Source of the DNA: Pseudonocardia benzenivorans CB1190
GTDB lineage: Bacteria > Actinomycetota > Actinomycetes > Mycobacteriales > Pseudonocardiaceae
Assembly (NCBI RefSeq): GCF_000196675.2
Contig: NC_015312.1
Coordinates: forward strand, 5,534,501 to 5,598,500
DNA length: 64,000 nucleotides
Reading direction: 5' to 3'
The notes below the pieces were generated by a model. The model worked only from the letters and a program-made list of their open reading frames with translations. It made no database searches and had not been told where the DNA came from. Positions 22,100 through 31,137 of this stretch are shown here, piece after piece (position 1 is the stretch's first letter; every line of letters starts with the position of its first letter). The position numbers were made by a program, and so were the translations under genes.

Positions 22100-23170
22100 A
22101 TGAGCAGCTGGGCACACGGTCCGGGACATGGCTGGTCGTGGTCGATGCCCCACCGGCTCGCCGGTGGGGCAGCGCGGCTGCGGCGAACCGCTCCCGGACT
22201 GGTGCTGGCGGTCGCCGTCGCGGTCGTCGCGACGGTGCTGGGGCGATGGGTGCCGGTCGTCGGAGGACCGGTGTTCGCGATCGTGCTCGGCGGGGTCGTC
22301 GCCGCCCTGTTCGCGCCCGGCGAGCGGATGTCGCCCGGTATCGCGGTGGCCGCGAAACCCGTGCTCCAGGCCTCGATCGTCGTGCTCGGGACGGGGCTGT
22401 CCCTGCAGCAGGTGATCACCGTCGGCGCGGGGTCGCTGCCGGTCATGCTCGGCACGCTCGCGGTGGCGCTCGGCGGCGGCTGGCTGATCGGGCGGATGCT
22501 CGGGGTCGGTGGTGCGACCCGGATTCTCGTCTCCGTCGGCACCGGCATCTGCGGGGCCTCGGCGATCGCGGCGACGACCGCCGTCATCGACGCGCGCAAG
22601 CACGAGATCGCCTACGCCGTCGGCACGATCTTCGTCTTCAACGTCGCCGCCGTACTGGCCTTCCCGGCGCTCGGGCACCTGTTCGGCCTCTCCGACCACG
22701 CCTTCGGCCTCTGGGCGGGCACCGCGGTCAACGACACGTCGTCGGTCGTCGCGGCAGCCGTCTCGTACGGCGGCGACGCGTCGTCGTACGCGATCGTCGT
22801 CAAGCTGACGCGGACGTTGCTGCTGGTCCCCGTCGTGATCGCGCTGGCGCTGTGGACCGCGCACCGGCAGGCGGGTGCCGACCGCGGGCTGCGCGGCATC
22901 CCCTGGCACCGGGTGCTGCCGCTGTTCCTGCTCGGCTTCCTCGCCGCCGCGACGCTCGACACCCTCGGCGTCATCCCCCCGGCGTGGCACCCGACCCTGT
23001 CGCTGCTCGGGACGTTCCTGATCACCGTCGCGCTCGCCGGTGTCGGGCTGTCGCTGCGCCCGTCGGAGATCCGCGGCGCCGGAACGCGGCCCCTGCTGCT
23101 CGGCGGAATCCTGTGGATCATGGTGGCGGCGTCGAGCCTCGGCCTGCAGGCGCTCACCGGGACGCTCTGA
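22100..23170 (+). CDS. YeiH/UPF0324 family putative sulfate exporter
   Basis: A 356-residue polytopic membrane protein. Family marks are the GERMSPGIAVAAKPVLQ and LGTGLSLQQV region, the SVGTGICGASAIAATTAVID motif and the AVNDTSSVVAAAVSYG segment, all conserved in UPF0324. About ten hydrophobic helices are visible. Members are annotated as putative sulfate exporters, but transport has little direct proof. ATG 22100 follows a GAGGGGG ribosome site. The strong palindrome at 22027-22048 suggests dedicated control. The gene ends 9 bp before the stop of a convergent APC permease. Confidence 0.85.
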   Translation: MSSWAHGPGHGWSWSMPHRLAGGAARLRRTAPGLVLAVAVAVVATVLGRWVPVVGGPVFAIVLGGVVAALFAPGERMSPGIAVAAKPVLQASIVVLGTGLSLQQVITVGAGSLPVMLGTLAVALGGGWLIGRMLGVGGATRILVSVGTGICGASAIAATTAVIDARKHEIAYAVGTIFVFNVAAVLAFPALGHLFGLSDHAFGLWAGTAVNDTSSVVAAAVSYGGDASSYAIVVKLTRTLLLVPVVIALALWTAHRQAGADRGLRGIPWHRVLPLFLLGFLAAATLDTLGVIPPAWHPTLSLLGTFLITVALAGVGLSLRPSEIRGAGTRPLLLGGILWIMVAASSLGLQALTGTL

Positions 23171-23179
23171 CGCGCCGCG

Positions 23180-24709
23180 TCAGCGCCCCGACGTCTCCTG
23201 CTGCCGCTCGTTGCGCACCCGTGAGTGCGTGCGGCCGTAGAACGCGTAGATCGCCCCACCGACGATCATCCAGACGATGAACCGCAGCCACGTCTCCACC
23301 GACAGGTTGAGCATCAGCCACACGCAGGCGAGGACCGACAGGATCGGCACCAGCGGGACCAGCGGGGTGCGGAACGAGCGCTTCAGGTCCGGGCGCGTCC
23401 GGCGCAGGATGACGACGCCGATCGAGACCAGCACGAACGCGAACAGCGTCCCGATGTTGACCATCTGCTCGAGGTCGCCCGCCGGGAAGAACGTCGCACC
23501 GAGCGCGACCAGCGCCCCGACGATGAGCGTGGCCCGCAGCGGCGTCCCGCGCGATCCCGTGCGCGACAGCGGCCGGGGCAGCAGGTTGTCGCGGCCCATC
23601 GCGTAGATGACGCGGATCTGGCCGAGCATCAGGACCATGACGACGGTCGTGAGGCCGGCGAGTGCGCCGATCGAGATGACCGTCGCGGCCCAGTTGACGC
23701 CGAGATCGGCGAAGGCCGTCGCGAGCGTGGCCTGGGTCCCGTCGGGCTGGTCGGCGAGCTGGGTGTACTTGACCATGCCGGTCAGCACGAGCGAGACCGC
23801 CACGTACAACACGGTGACGATGGCCAGCGAACCGAGGATGCCCCGCGGCAACGACCTCTGCGGGTCCCTGGTCTCCTCGGCCGCCGTGGCGACGACGTCG
23901 AAACCGATGAACGCGAAGAACACGACGGACGCGGCGGCGAGCAGCCCGTAGATGCCGAAGTTGCTGCTCCCGGCGCCGCCGAACACCGACAGGAGCGACT
24001 GGGTCAGGCCGGTCTCCCCCTCGGTCGCCGGCGCCGCGGGCGGCACGAACGGCGAGTAGTTCGCGGCCTTGACGTACCCGATGCCGACGACGATCACCAG
24101 CAGCACGATCGCGACCTTGATCGTGGTGAAGACGAGGCTGACCCGGCTGGAGAGCTTGGTGCCGAGTGCGAGCAGCGTCGTCAGGACCGCGACCAGCAGC
24201 AGGGCGCCCCAGTCGAACGCGAGCGGCCCCATCGGCAGCTGCGTCGGGAGGTCGACGCCGATCTGGCCGAGGACCTGGTTCAGGTACTTCGACCAGCTCT
24301 TGGCGACGACGGCGCTGCCGACCGCGAGCTCCAGGATCAGGTCCCATCCGATGATCCAGGCGATGAGCTCCCCGAACGTCGCGTAGGAGAACGTATAGGC
24401 ACTCCCGGCGACGGGCACCGTGGAGGCGAACTCCGCATAGCAGAGGGCGGCGAGCCCGCAGGCGATCGCGGCGATCACGAACGCGACCGACACCGACGGC
24501 CCCGCGACGTTGCCCGCGGTGCTCGCGGTGATCGTGAAGATGCCGGCCCCGACCACGACGGCGACCCCGAACACGATCAGGTCCCAGGTGCCGAGGTCCT
24601 TGCGCAGCTTGCTGTCCGGGTCGTCGGTGTCCTTCATGGACTGTTCGACGCTCTTGGTCCGGAACACCCCGTGACGCTGTTTCGCGGGTCGCAGGTCCTC
24701 TGCCGTCAT
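23180..24709 (-). CDS. APC-family amino acid permease (cationic amino acid transporter type)
   Basis: A 509-residue secondary transporter with about 12 hydrophobic helices. The conserved first-helix signature is TWDLIVFGVAVVVGAGIFTI, followed by YAEFASTVPVAGSAYTFSYA and FFAFIGFDVVATAAEETRDP, which are typical of the CAT branch of the APC superfamily. It probably imports arginine, lysine or other amino acids by proton symport; the substrate is inferred only from the family. ATG 24709 is used. It is convergent with the YeiH-like gene, and a 0.9-kb gene-free, repeat-containing region lies upstream. Confidence 0.88.
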   Translation of the reverse strand: MTAEDLRPAKQRHGVFRTKSVEQSMKDTDDPDSKLRKDLGTWDLIVFGVAVVVGAGIFTITASTAGNVAGPSVSVAFVIAAIACGLAALCYAEFASTVPVAGSAYTFSYATFGELIAWIIGWDLILELAVGSAVVAKSWSKYLNQVLGQIGVDLPTQLPMGPLAFDWGALLLVAVLTTLLALGTKLSSRVSLVFTTIKVAIVLLVIVVGIGYVKAANYSPFVPPAAPATEGETGLTQSLLSVFGGAGSSNFGIYGLLAAASVVFFAFIGFDVVATAAEETRDPQRSLPRGILGSLAIVTVLYVAVSLVLTGMVKYTQLADQPDGTQATLATAFADLGVNWAATVISIGALAGLTTVVMVLMLGQIRVIYAMGRDNLLPRPLSRTGSRGTPLRATLIVGALVALGATFFPAGDLEQMVNIGTLFAFVLVSIGVVILRRTRPDLKRSFRTPLVPLVPILSVLACVWLMLNLSVETWLRFIVWMIVGGAIYAFYGRTHSRVRNERQQETSGR

Positions 24710-24927
24710 GAGACGGGGAGGCTACGCGCGTCGGGGTTCGTCGGCATGCGCTGGCGAGCGCCCGCCCGCCGGCTGCAGAGCCGGCCGCCCCGCTCACGGC
24801 CGTCGCGGGCCGCGCTCCGCGCGAGTCAGGGGCGCCAACCCGCCGCGCCCGCCCTACGCTGTCCGGCCGCCGATGGTCCAGTGGCACGGCCAAGGCGCAC
24901 ACGGTCCAGGCGCACATGGTCCAGGCG

Positions 24928-25023
24928 CGACGCGGACCCGACCGGCGCCGCTTCGCCCGTGATCGCCGTTCGCGGGACATGAGCGCACCTGACGGCCTCC
25001 ATGTCCCGGGAACGGCGATCACC
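24928..25023. repeat. Palindromic repeat unit, copy 1
   Basis: A 96-bp unit. Its right part is a hairpin with 22-bp arms (24959-24980 and 25001-25022, one mismatch) around a 20-base loop. A second copy at 25276-25371 is about 88% identical. It is part of the gene-free region 24710-25634, where the only open frames are Arg/Pro-rich and unlikely to be genes. Confidence 0.75.
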
Positions 25024-25275
25024 TCGGGTTGGAGCGCCGCCGACCGGGGTCCACGTCCCGCATCCAGCGATCACCCCGCGCACTCACCCACCGAGCGCTC
25101 ACCAACGCCGCCGCACCCCGCGACCGGCCCACAGCCGAGCCACCGGCACAGCCGCCCGGCCCCGGTCGCCCTCGTCGCAGCCCGGCATCCGCGCAAGCCC
25201 CGGGGAGCGATCCCGTGCCCCCCGACCCGACGCGGTTCTGGTACCCACGGTCCCCCGCCGCACACGGTCCGGCCG

Positions 25276-25371
25276 CGACGCGAACCCGACCGGAGCCGCG
25301 TCGCCCGTGATCGCCGTTCGCGGGACAAGAGCGCACGTGACCGCGTCCATGCCCCGGGATCAGTGATCACC
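25276..25371. repeat. Palindromic repeat unit, copy 2
   Basis: Second copy of the 96-bp unit. The left arm is conserved, but changes in the right arm have weakened the hairpin. Eleven positions differ by direct comparison with copy 1. The two copies are in the same orientation, 348 bp apart. Confidence 0.72.
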
Positions 25372-25480
25372 CCAACACGATCGCTCCGGACCGCCCCGGA
25401 CCATCCCGGGCCGCACCGGCGCCGCCGCGGCAGGACCAGCCCCGCACAGCCAGGCCCGGGACGACCAGGCCCGGACGACC

Positions 25481-25540
25481 GGGACTCACGCGACCGGGAC
25501 CCACACGACCGGGCCCCACGCGACCGGGGCCCACGCGACG
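25481..25540. repeat. Four 15-bp tandem units
   Basis: Units at 25481, 25496, 25511 and 25526 follow the consensus gggncccacgcgacc. The array lies about 100 bp downstream of the ald stop. It shares its 15-bp period with the array between mtrA and mtrB. Confidence 0.65.
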
Positions 25541-25634
25541 GCAGGAGGCCGACGGAGGACCCGCGCGACGTCGCGCGGCGCCACGCGCGCGAGCCACCCC
25601 AGCGCACCGAGGCCCGCGGCGCGGAACCCCCTCA

Positions 25635-26750
25635 TTAGGCCAGGACGTCGGCCGGCGCGGTGAAGGGCAGGTCGTGGGCGGCGGCGACGGCGGCGTTGGT
25701 CAGCGATCCGGCCCAGGTGCTGAGGCCCGCGGCGAGACCGGCGTCGGCGCGCAGCGCGGCGAGGGGACCGAGCTCGGCCAGCCGCAGCACGTACGGCAGC
25801 GTGACGTTGGTCAGCGCGCGCGTCGAGGTCTCCGGCACCGCGCCGGGCATGTTGGCGACGCAGTAGTACACCGTGTCGTGCACCCGGTAGACGGGGTCGG
25901 CGTGCGTCGTGGGCCACGAGCCCTCGAAGCACCCGCCCTGGTCGATGGCGACGTCGACGAGCACCGCGCCGGCGCGCATCCCGGCCACGACGTCGTCGCG
26001 CACCAGCTTGGGGGCCTTCGCACCCGGGACGAGCACCGCCCCGACGACGAGGTCGGCGGCCAGCAGCTCGCGCTCGAGGTCGTGGGCGGTGGAGTACACC
26101 GTGCGGACGCGGCCGTGGTACTCGGCGTCGACCGCCTTCAGCTTCTCGACGTCGACGTCCGCGACGACGACGTCGGCATGCAGGCCGACGGCCATCGCGA
26201 CCGCGTTGCGACCCGCGACGCCGGCGCCGATGACCAGGACCCGGGCGGGCGGGGTGCCGGGCACGCCGCCCATCAGTACGCCGCGGCCGCCGACCGGGCG
26301 CATCAGGTGGTAGGCGCCGACCTGGGTGGCGAGCCGGCCCGCGACCTCGCTCATGGGCGCGAGCAGCGGCAGCCGTCCGTCGGCGGTGGTGACCGTCTCG
26401 TAGGCGATCGACGTCGTGCCGGCGGCGAGCAGCGCGTCGGTGCACGGGCGCGACGCCGCCAGGTGGAGGTAGGTGAACAGCGTGAGGTCGCTGCGCAGGT
26501 ACCCGTACTCCGCCGCGACCGGCTCCTTGACCTTGAGCAACAGGTCGGCGCTCTCCCACACGGCCTGTGCGCCCACCAGGACCTGCGCGCCCGCGGCCTT
26601 GTAGTCCGCGTCGGGGATCGAGGATCCGGCCCCCGCGTCCTGCTCGACGACGACCTCGTGGCCGCGACCGACCAGCTCGTGCACCCCGGCGGGGGTGAGC
26701 GCGACCCTGAACTCGTTGTCCTTGATCTCGCGCGGAACGGCGATCCTCAC
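25635..26750 (-). CDS. ald: Alanine dehydrogenase
   Basis: A 371-residue enzyme that interconverts L-alanine and pyruvate with NAD; in mycobacteria it also handles glyoxylate. The N-terminal MRIAVPREIKDNEFRVALTP is diagnostic, with the substrate-binding KVKEPVAAEY and YLHLAASR segments, the Rossmann loop VLVIGAGVAGRNAVAMA and the late VDVAIDQGGCFEGS motif. It is divergent from an Lrp/AsnC regulator across 97 bp, the arrangement of ald-aldR in mycobacteria. It is therefore probably induced by alanine through that regulator. ATG 26750 starts the canonical N-terminus. Confidence 0.96.
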   Translation of the reverse strand: MRIAVPREIKDNEFRVALTPAGVHELVGRGHEVVVEQDAGAGSSIPDADYKAAGAQVLVGAQAVWESADLLLKVKEPVAAEYGYLRSDLTLFTYLHLAASRPCTDALLAAGTTSIAYETVTTADGRLPLLAPMSEVAGRLATQVGAYHLMRPVGGRGVLMGGVPGTPPARVLVIGAGVAGRNAVAMAVGLHADVVVADVDVEKLKAVDAEYHGRVRTVYSTAHDLERELLAADLVVGAVLVPGAKAPKLVRDDVVAGMRAGAVLVDVAIDQGGCFEGSWPTTHADPVYRVHDTVYYCVANMPGAVPETSTRALTNVTLPYVLRLAELGPLAALRADAGLAAGLSTWAGSLTNAAVAAAHDLPFTAPADVLA

Positions 26751-26847
26751 GGTGACCTCACAGTGTTCAGCGGCTCGCTATTTCTCCATGATGAACTTGA
26801 TACGTGTTCGTGCCAATATTTCCGAAGAAGATTCATGAGGAGACGAT
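26751..26847. promoter_or_regulatory. AT-rich divergent promoter region, ald / aldR-like
   Basis: A 97-bp intergenic stretch clearly richer in A and T than its surroundings. It must hold both divergent promoters and, by analogy with mycobacterial AldR, the regulator sites. Short inverted elements such as catga/tcatg are visible, but no unique operator stands out. Confidence 0.5.
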
Positions 26848-27357
26848 ATGGCCGACGAAGATTCCAAATCAGTGTTTCCGCGGGGCCCTCAGCCGAACGA
26901 TGTGCGGGCGTTGCCCGACCGGATCGACCGCGAGCTGCTGCGCCTGCTCGAGCACGACGCCCGGATGCCCAACAACGCGCTCGCCGAGGCCGTGGGCATC
27001 GCGCCGTCGACGTGCCTGGGGCGGATCCGGGCACTGCGCGAGCGCGGCGTCATCCGCGGGTACCACGCCGACGTCGACCCGGCCGCCACGGGCCATCCGC
27101 TGCAGGCGATGATCTCGGTACGGCTGCAGAGCGACGCCCGCAGCCGCCTGGCCGAGTTCGTCGAGCGCGTCGGACGGCTGCCGGAGGTCCGCGACGTCTA
27201 CTTCCTCGCCGGCGACGACGACTACATGCTCCGCGTCGCGACCGCCGACTCCTCGGCCCTGCGCGACTTCGTGATGACGCTCAACACCCACCCCGACGTC
27301 GCGGCGACGCGGACAAGTCTGATCTTCGACCACATCCGCCCGCCGCAGACGTACTAG
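26848..27357 (+). CDS. aldR: Lrp/AsnC-family regulator, AldR-like
   Basis: A 169-residue regulator. The N-terminal winged helix (DRIDRELLRLLEHDARMPNN, then LAEAVGIAPSTCLGRIRALRERGVIRGY) is followed by the RAM effector-binding domain (MISVRLQSDARSRLAEFVE, VYFLAGDDDYMLRVATADS). It is divergent from ald and so is the probable AldR: it should activate or repress ald according to alanine level. ATG 26848 follows a GAGGAG site. The stop lies in the first copy of a 16-bp tandem duplication shared with the convergent CDF gene. Confidence 0.88.
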   Translation: MADEDSKSVFPRGPQPNDVRALPDRIDRELLRLLEHDARMPNNALAEAVGIAPSTCLGRIRALRERGVIRGYHADVDPAATGHPLQAMISVRLQSDARSRLAEFVERVGRLPEVRDVYFLAGDDDYMLRVATADSSALRDFVMTLNTHPDVAATRTSLIFDHIRPPQTY

Positions 27358-27373
27358 GCCGCAGACGTACTAG
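27342..27373. repeat. 16-bp tandem duplication holding both convergent stop codons
   Basis: gccgcagacgtactag occurs twice in direct succession (27342-27357 and 27358-27373). The plus-strand regulator stops in copy 1 and the minus-strand CDF gene stops in copy 2 (cta at 27370-27372). Confidence 0.85.
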
Positions 27374-28305
27374 GGAGAGCCGGCGACGACGGTCCGCTCG
27401 AGGTCGGGCTCGAGGTAGATGAGCCGCGCGACGGGGACGGCGTCGCGGACGCGCGCCTCGGCCGCGTCGATCGACGTGGCGACCTGCTCGACGGACATGC
27501 CCGGCCGCAGCGCGAGCTTCGCCGCGACGAGCAGCTCGTCGGGGCCCAGGTACTGGGTGCGGATGTGGATGACGCGCACGACCTCGTCGGCCGCCTCGAG
27601 CCGCTCGGTGATCGTGCCCAGCACCGGTGCGGTGGCGCCCTCGCCGATGAGCAGGCTCTTCATCTCGATGATCAGGATGATGGCGATGATCCCGAGCAGG
27701 GTGCCGATGCACAGCGTGCCGATCGAGTCCCACACCGGGTCGCCGGAGAGCACCGTCAGCCCGACGCCGAACAGGGCGAGCACCAGGCCGATCAGCGCGC
27801 CGAAGTCCTCCAGCAGGACGACGGGCAGCTCCGGCACCTTGGACTGGCGGATGAAGCCCCACCAGCTGCCGGACCCCTTCAGCGGGCGCGACTCGTGGAT
27901 CGCGGTGCGGAAGGAGAAGCCCTCGAGGGCGACCGCGACGAGCAGGATGATGACCGCGACGATCGGCGTGGTGAGCGGCTCGGGATGCTGCAGCTTGTGG
28001 ATGCCCTCGTAGATCGCGAAGACCGAGCCGAGGGTGAACAGCAGCAGGGCGACGACGAACGAGTAGAAGTAGCGGTCGCGGCCGTAGCCGAAGGGGTGCT
28101 CGGGGGTGGCGGCGCGCTGGGCACGCTTGCCGCCGATGAGCAGCAGGCCCTGGTTGGAGGTGTCGGCCACCGAGTGCACGGCCTCCGCGAGCATCGACGA
28201 CGAGCCCGTCACCAGGAAGCCGATGAACTTCGCGAGCGCGATGCCCGCGTTGGCCAGCAGCGCGGCGATGATCGCCCGGGTTCCGCCGTTCGCCGACACG
28301 TCCAC
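27370..28305 (-). CDS. Cation diffusion facilitator family transporter
   Basis: A 311-residue CDF-family protein with six hydrophobic helices and a C-terminal cytoplasmic domain. The metal-site residues in helix 2 are visible as EAVHSVADTSNQ (H44, D48), and a LLEDFGALIG segment forms the matching site in helix 5. The FGYGRDRYFYSF motif places it in the SLC30A9-like branch, annotated as zinc, iron or manganese exporters; the cation cannot be assigned from sequence. The start is GTG 28305 with a GAGGA just upstream. It ends convergently against the Lrp-type gene. Confidence 0.9.
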   Translation of the reverse strand: MDVSANGGTRAIIAALLANAGIALAKFIGFLVTGSSSMLAEAVHSVADTSNQGLLLIGGKRAQRAATPEHPFGYGRDRYFYSFVVALLLFTLGSVFAIYEGIHKLQHPEPLTTPIVAVIILLVAVALEGFSFRTAIHESRPLKGSGSWWGFIRQSKVPELPVVLLEDFGALIGLVLALFGVGLTVLSGDPVWDSIGTLCIGTLLGIIAIILIIEMKSLLIGEGATAPVLGTITERLEAADEVVRVIHIRTQYLGPDELLVAAKLALRPGMSVEQVATSIDAAEARVRDAVPVARLIYLEPDLERTVVAGSP

Positions 28306-28387
28306 TCCTCAGCCGTCCCCGCCGCCGGGGATGTCCGGCGCCGGGGAAAACCCTAGCGAAACGGACGTCTGGGCCCGTCGCGCCCCG

Positions 28388-29605
28388 TCAGACCCCGAGG
28401 CCGTCGCCGGCCAGGAAGAGCTGCGTCCCCGGAGCCGCGGAGTCGACGACGACACCGGCGTCGGCGTCCGGCAGGAACACCGAGGTTCCGGGGGCGAGCT
28501 TGAGCACGCCCGAGTCGCTGCGGATGATCGCCGAACCGGAGGTGCACGCCAGGATCCGCGGCCCGCCGTCGGGCACGACCACCGATGCCTGCGGCCCCTC
28601 GGCCACGAACCGGCGCAGGCAGAACTCCACGGCGGGGGTGTCATAGCGGATCCAGCCGCGGTCGGGGTGCCCGGTGCAGATCGGCGGGGGTGCGGCGGCG
28701 AAGTCGAGGACGCGCAGCAGCTCCGGGACGTCGACGTGCTTGGGCGTGAGACCGCCGCGCAGCACGTTGTCGGAGTTGGCCATCACCTCCATCCCGGCGC
28801 CGGACAGATAGGCGTGCAGGTTCCCGGCGGGCAGGTGGAGGGCCTCGCCCGGCTGCAGGACGGTCCGGTTGAGCAGGATCGACGCCAGCACCCCCGCGTC
28901 GCCGGGGTAGCGCTCGGAGAGCTCGAGGATCGTGCGGGCCTCCATGCACCACTCGCCGCCGACCGCGGCCAGCCGGACGGCGCCCTCCTGGACGGCCGGC
29001 ACCAGGTCGTCGAGTACCGACTGGGGCAGGGTGATCCACGTCGTGAACAGCGCGCGCAGCCCGTCAGGACCCAGCTGCGCGGCGAGCAGCTCGGTGTAGG
29101 CGGCCAGCGCCGGCACGTCGAGCGCCCGCAGCAGCCGCACCGACGCGTCGGCCTCGCGGAACCCGACGAGCGCGTGGAACTCGGTGAGCGCGCAGATCAG
29201 CTCGGGCTTGTGGTTGGGGTCGCGGTAGTTGCGATCCGGGGCGTCGGCCGGGAGGCCCATGGCGTTCTCCCGCTCGAACCCGGCCGCGGCCTGCTCGGCG
29301 CTGGGATGCGCCTGCAGGCTCAGCGGCTCGTCGGCGGCGAGCACCTTCAGCAGGAACGGCAGCCGCCCCGACCAGCGGTCGACCCGGTCGGGGCCGAGGG
29401 CGCGGACCGGGTCGGCGTCGATGAGCTCGATCAGCGACTCCGCGGTGACGTCGTCGCGGACCACGTGCGACGGGTCGGCCGGGTGCGCGCCGAGCCACAG
29501 CTCCGCCTGCGGGTGCGGGGACGGCGACGGGCGCCCGAGCAGCTCCGCGATCACGGTGCGGGAGCCCCAGGCGTAGGGCCGCACCGGATTCTCCAGCAAC
29601 TCCAC
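28388..29605 (-). CDS. manA: Mannose-6-phosphate isomerase, class I
   Basis: A 405-residue zinc enzyme converting fructose-6-phosphate to mannose-6-phosphate, the entry to GDP-mannose for mannosylated lipids and proteins. Zinc ligands are visible in LSLQAHPSAEQA, DPNHKPELICAL and LPAGNLHAYLSG; the N-terminus NPVRPYAWGSRTVI is diagnostic. GTG 29605, behind a GAGGAG site, matches the family start. It heads away from the SIS, Trm112 and phosphomannomutase genes in the same direction, as in Rv3255c-Rv3257c, so one mannose-metabolism transcript is likely. Confidence 0.95.
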   Translation of the reverse strand: MELLENPVRPYAWGSRTVIAELLGRPSPSPHPQAELWLGAHPADPSHVVRDDVTAESLIELIDADPVRALGPDRVDRWSGRLPFLLKVLAADEPLSLQAHPSAEQAAAGFERENAMGLPADAPDRNYRDPNHKPELICALTEFHALVGFREADASVRLLRALDVPALAAYTELLAAQLGPDGLRALFTTWITLPQSVLDDLVPAVQEGAVRLAAVGGEWCMEARTILELSERYPGDAGVLASILLNRTVLQPGEALHLPAGNLHAYLSGAGMEVMANSDNVLRGGLTPKHVDVPELLRVLDFAAAPPPICTGHPDRGWIRYDTPAVEFCLRRFVAEGPQASVVVPDGGPRILACTSGSAIIRSDSGVLKLAPGTSVFLPDADAGVVVDSAAPGTQLFLAGDGLGV

Positions 29606-29654
29606 GGTCGACGTGCTCCTCGTTCGGACTGCGCGGCCCCGGTGGGGCCGACGG

Positions 29655-30761
29655 TCAGGCCGGCTCGATGGTACGGGTCGCCAGTCCCAGGTACACGGCG
29701 GCGATGTCCAGGCGCGATGCCAGCACCCCGGCACGCAGGACCGCGGCGTTCGGGGTGCCGCGGACGATCTCCTCCACCGGATGCAGCACGTCGGCGACGG
29801 GCCAGTCACGGCCCGTGCGCCGCAGCAGGGCCTGGCCGGGCTCGTCCTCGCCGGTCGCGAGCAGGACCAGGCGCAGCGCGAGCGCGGCGGGCGCGGGGTC
29901 GTCGAACGGGTCGTGGAAGACGTCGCGCTCGGCGGCGCCGGACTCCAGCGCGCGGCGCAGCCCGGTCGCGGTCGCGGCGCGCGCGGCGTCGTCGGCGTGG
30001 GCGACGACCCCGGCGTGGGTGGCCAGGGCCGCGGCGCCGTGCGCGGCGACGGCCGACGCGACGGCGTCGACGCCCCACAGCAGCGGCGTGTGCTCGGCCA
30101 GCCGCAGCGCGAGCGCCTTGGCGGGGTTCATGAACGGCTCGTGGCCGGGCTGGTTGCGCTCCGCCTCGCCGTCGAGCGCGTCGGCGAGCGCGTCGAGCCG
30201 GACGTCGAACCCGGCTCCCAGCAGCCCGAGGGTGCCCGCGACGACGAGGCCGACCGCGTAGGCGCGCGGCAGGTCGAGGGCCGGCGGCACCGGGATCCGG
30301 GGTTCGACGAGCCGGACGCGGCCCGCGCCGGCCGCGGCCACCGGGCCGTCACCGGGCGCCGAGAGCACGACGTCGCTGCCGCGGCGGACCGCGGAACCGA
30401 CGGCGTCGGCCAGCTCGGCGTCGTTCGCGTCGTCGGTGTGGACGACGACGACGTCGAGCGGACCGGTCCAGAGCGGGACCGTGTCGGCGAGCACGACGGG
30501 CACGGGACACGCGGGGCCGAGCACGGCGGCGACCAGCGGCATCGCCGTGGCCGAGACGCCGGGCCTGCGGACCAGCACCAGCCCGCGGGGGCGGTGCCCC
30601 GACAGGTCGGGGACGCCGGCCTCGTCGGTGCTCAGGGCCGCCGAGCGGACCTGGGCGCCGGCCGTCGCCGCGGCGCGCAGCACACCGCCGGTGTCGACGG
30701 CTGCGAGCGCCGCCGCATCGAGCAGCAGGGTGTCGTCGAGCACGGACTCACCCGTCGCCAC
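29655..30761 (-). CDS. SIS-domain protein, PGI/PMI-like (Rv3256c family)
   Basis: A 368-residue protein with a sugar isomerase fold. The N-terminal segment LDDTLLLDAAALAAVDTGG and the later CPVPVVLADTVPLW and VVVVHTDDANDAELADAV stretches fit the SIS-domain proteins that always accompany manA and phosphomannomutase in actinobacteria. The catalytic activity is unproven; the name phosphoglucose/phosphomannose isomerase-like rests on remote similarity. Its ATG at 30761 overlaps the Trm112-like gene by 14 bp, so the two are translationally coupled. Confidence 0.75.
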   Translation of the reverse strand: MATGESVLDDTLLLDAAALAAVDTGGVLRAAATAGAQVRSAALSTDEAGVPDLSGHRPRGLVLVRRPGVSATAMPLVAAVLGPACPVPVVLADTVPLWTGPLDVVVVHTDDANDAELADAVGSAVRRGSDVVLSAPGDGPVAAAGAGRVRLVEPRIPVPPALDLPRAYAVGLVVAGTLGLLGAGFDVRLDALADALDGEAERNQPGHEPFMNPAKALALRLAEHTPLLWGVDAVASAVAAHGAAALATHAGVVAHADDAARAATATGLRRALESGAAERDVFHDPFDDPAPAALALRLVLLATGEDEPGQALLRRTGRDWPVADVLHPVEEIVRGTPNAAVLRAGVLASRLDIAAVYLGLATRTIEPA

Positions 30762-30963
30762 GGGGACCGGTACCAGTGGTGTCGCCGGGCAGGGCCTCGT
30801 CGAGCAGCAGCACCGGGATCCCGTCGACGACGGGGAACCGCCGGCCGCACTCGGTGCAGGTCAGCACGTCCTTGCCGGCGACGGACCCGGGGCGCAGCGG
30901 CGCGTGGTCGTCGGACGGGCACGCCAGGATCTCCAGCAGCTGGGGGTCGAGCTCGATGGCCAC
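30748..30963 (-). CDS. Trm112-family zinc-ribbon protein
   Basis: A 71-residue protein beginning VAIELDPQLLEILACPSDDH and containing LTCTECGRRFPVVDGIPVLL. The CP and CxxC motifs form the zinc ribbon of Trm112/UPF0434 proteins, small activators or chaperones of methyltransferases and other partners. In actinobacteria it is embedded in the mannose operon, so its partner may be a sugar enzyme; that is inference. GTG 30963 aligns with the family start. It overlaps the SIS gene at its 3' end. Confidence 0.85.
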   Translation of the reverse strand: MAIELDPQLLEILACPSDDHAPLRPGSVAGKDVLTCTECGRRFPVVDGIPVLLLDEALPGDTTGTGPRGDG

Positions 30964-31137
30964 GGTCCTCCTCTTTCCCTGCACGGGGTCGCAGCCGACG
31001 GTGCGGGCCCCACCCCTGCGATGCTGCCAGTCCGGGCGGGTCCGCGCCGGGTCCGTCCGGGTACCGGACCGACCGCCTGCGGATCGATGTCTGTGACGCG
31101 GGGGCCCCCGCGTGGGTCGCGACGGGTCGCGCGGCCC

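Noticed and set aside
24710..25634. Arg/Pro-rich open frames as genes
   Set aside because: Composition is that of random GC-rich DNA, frames exist on both strands and overlap the palindromic repeats, and no ribosome site or motif supports them.
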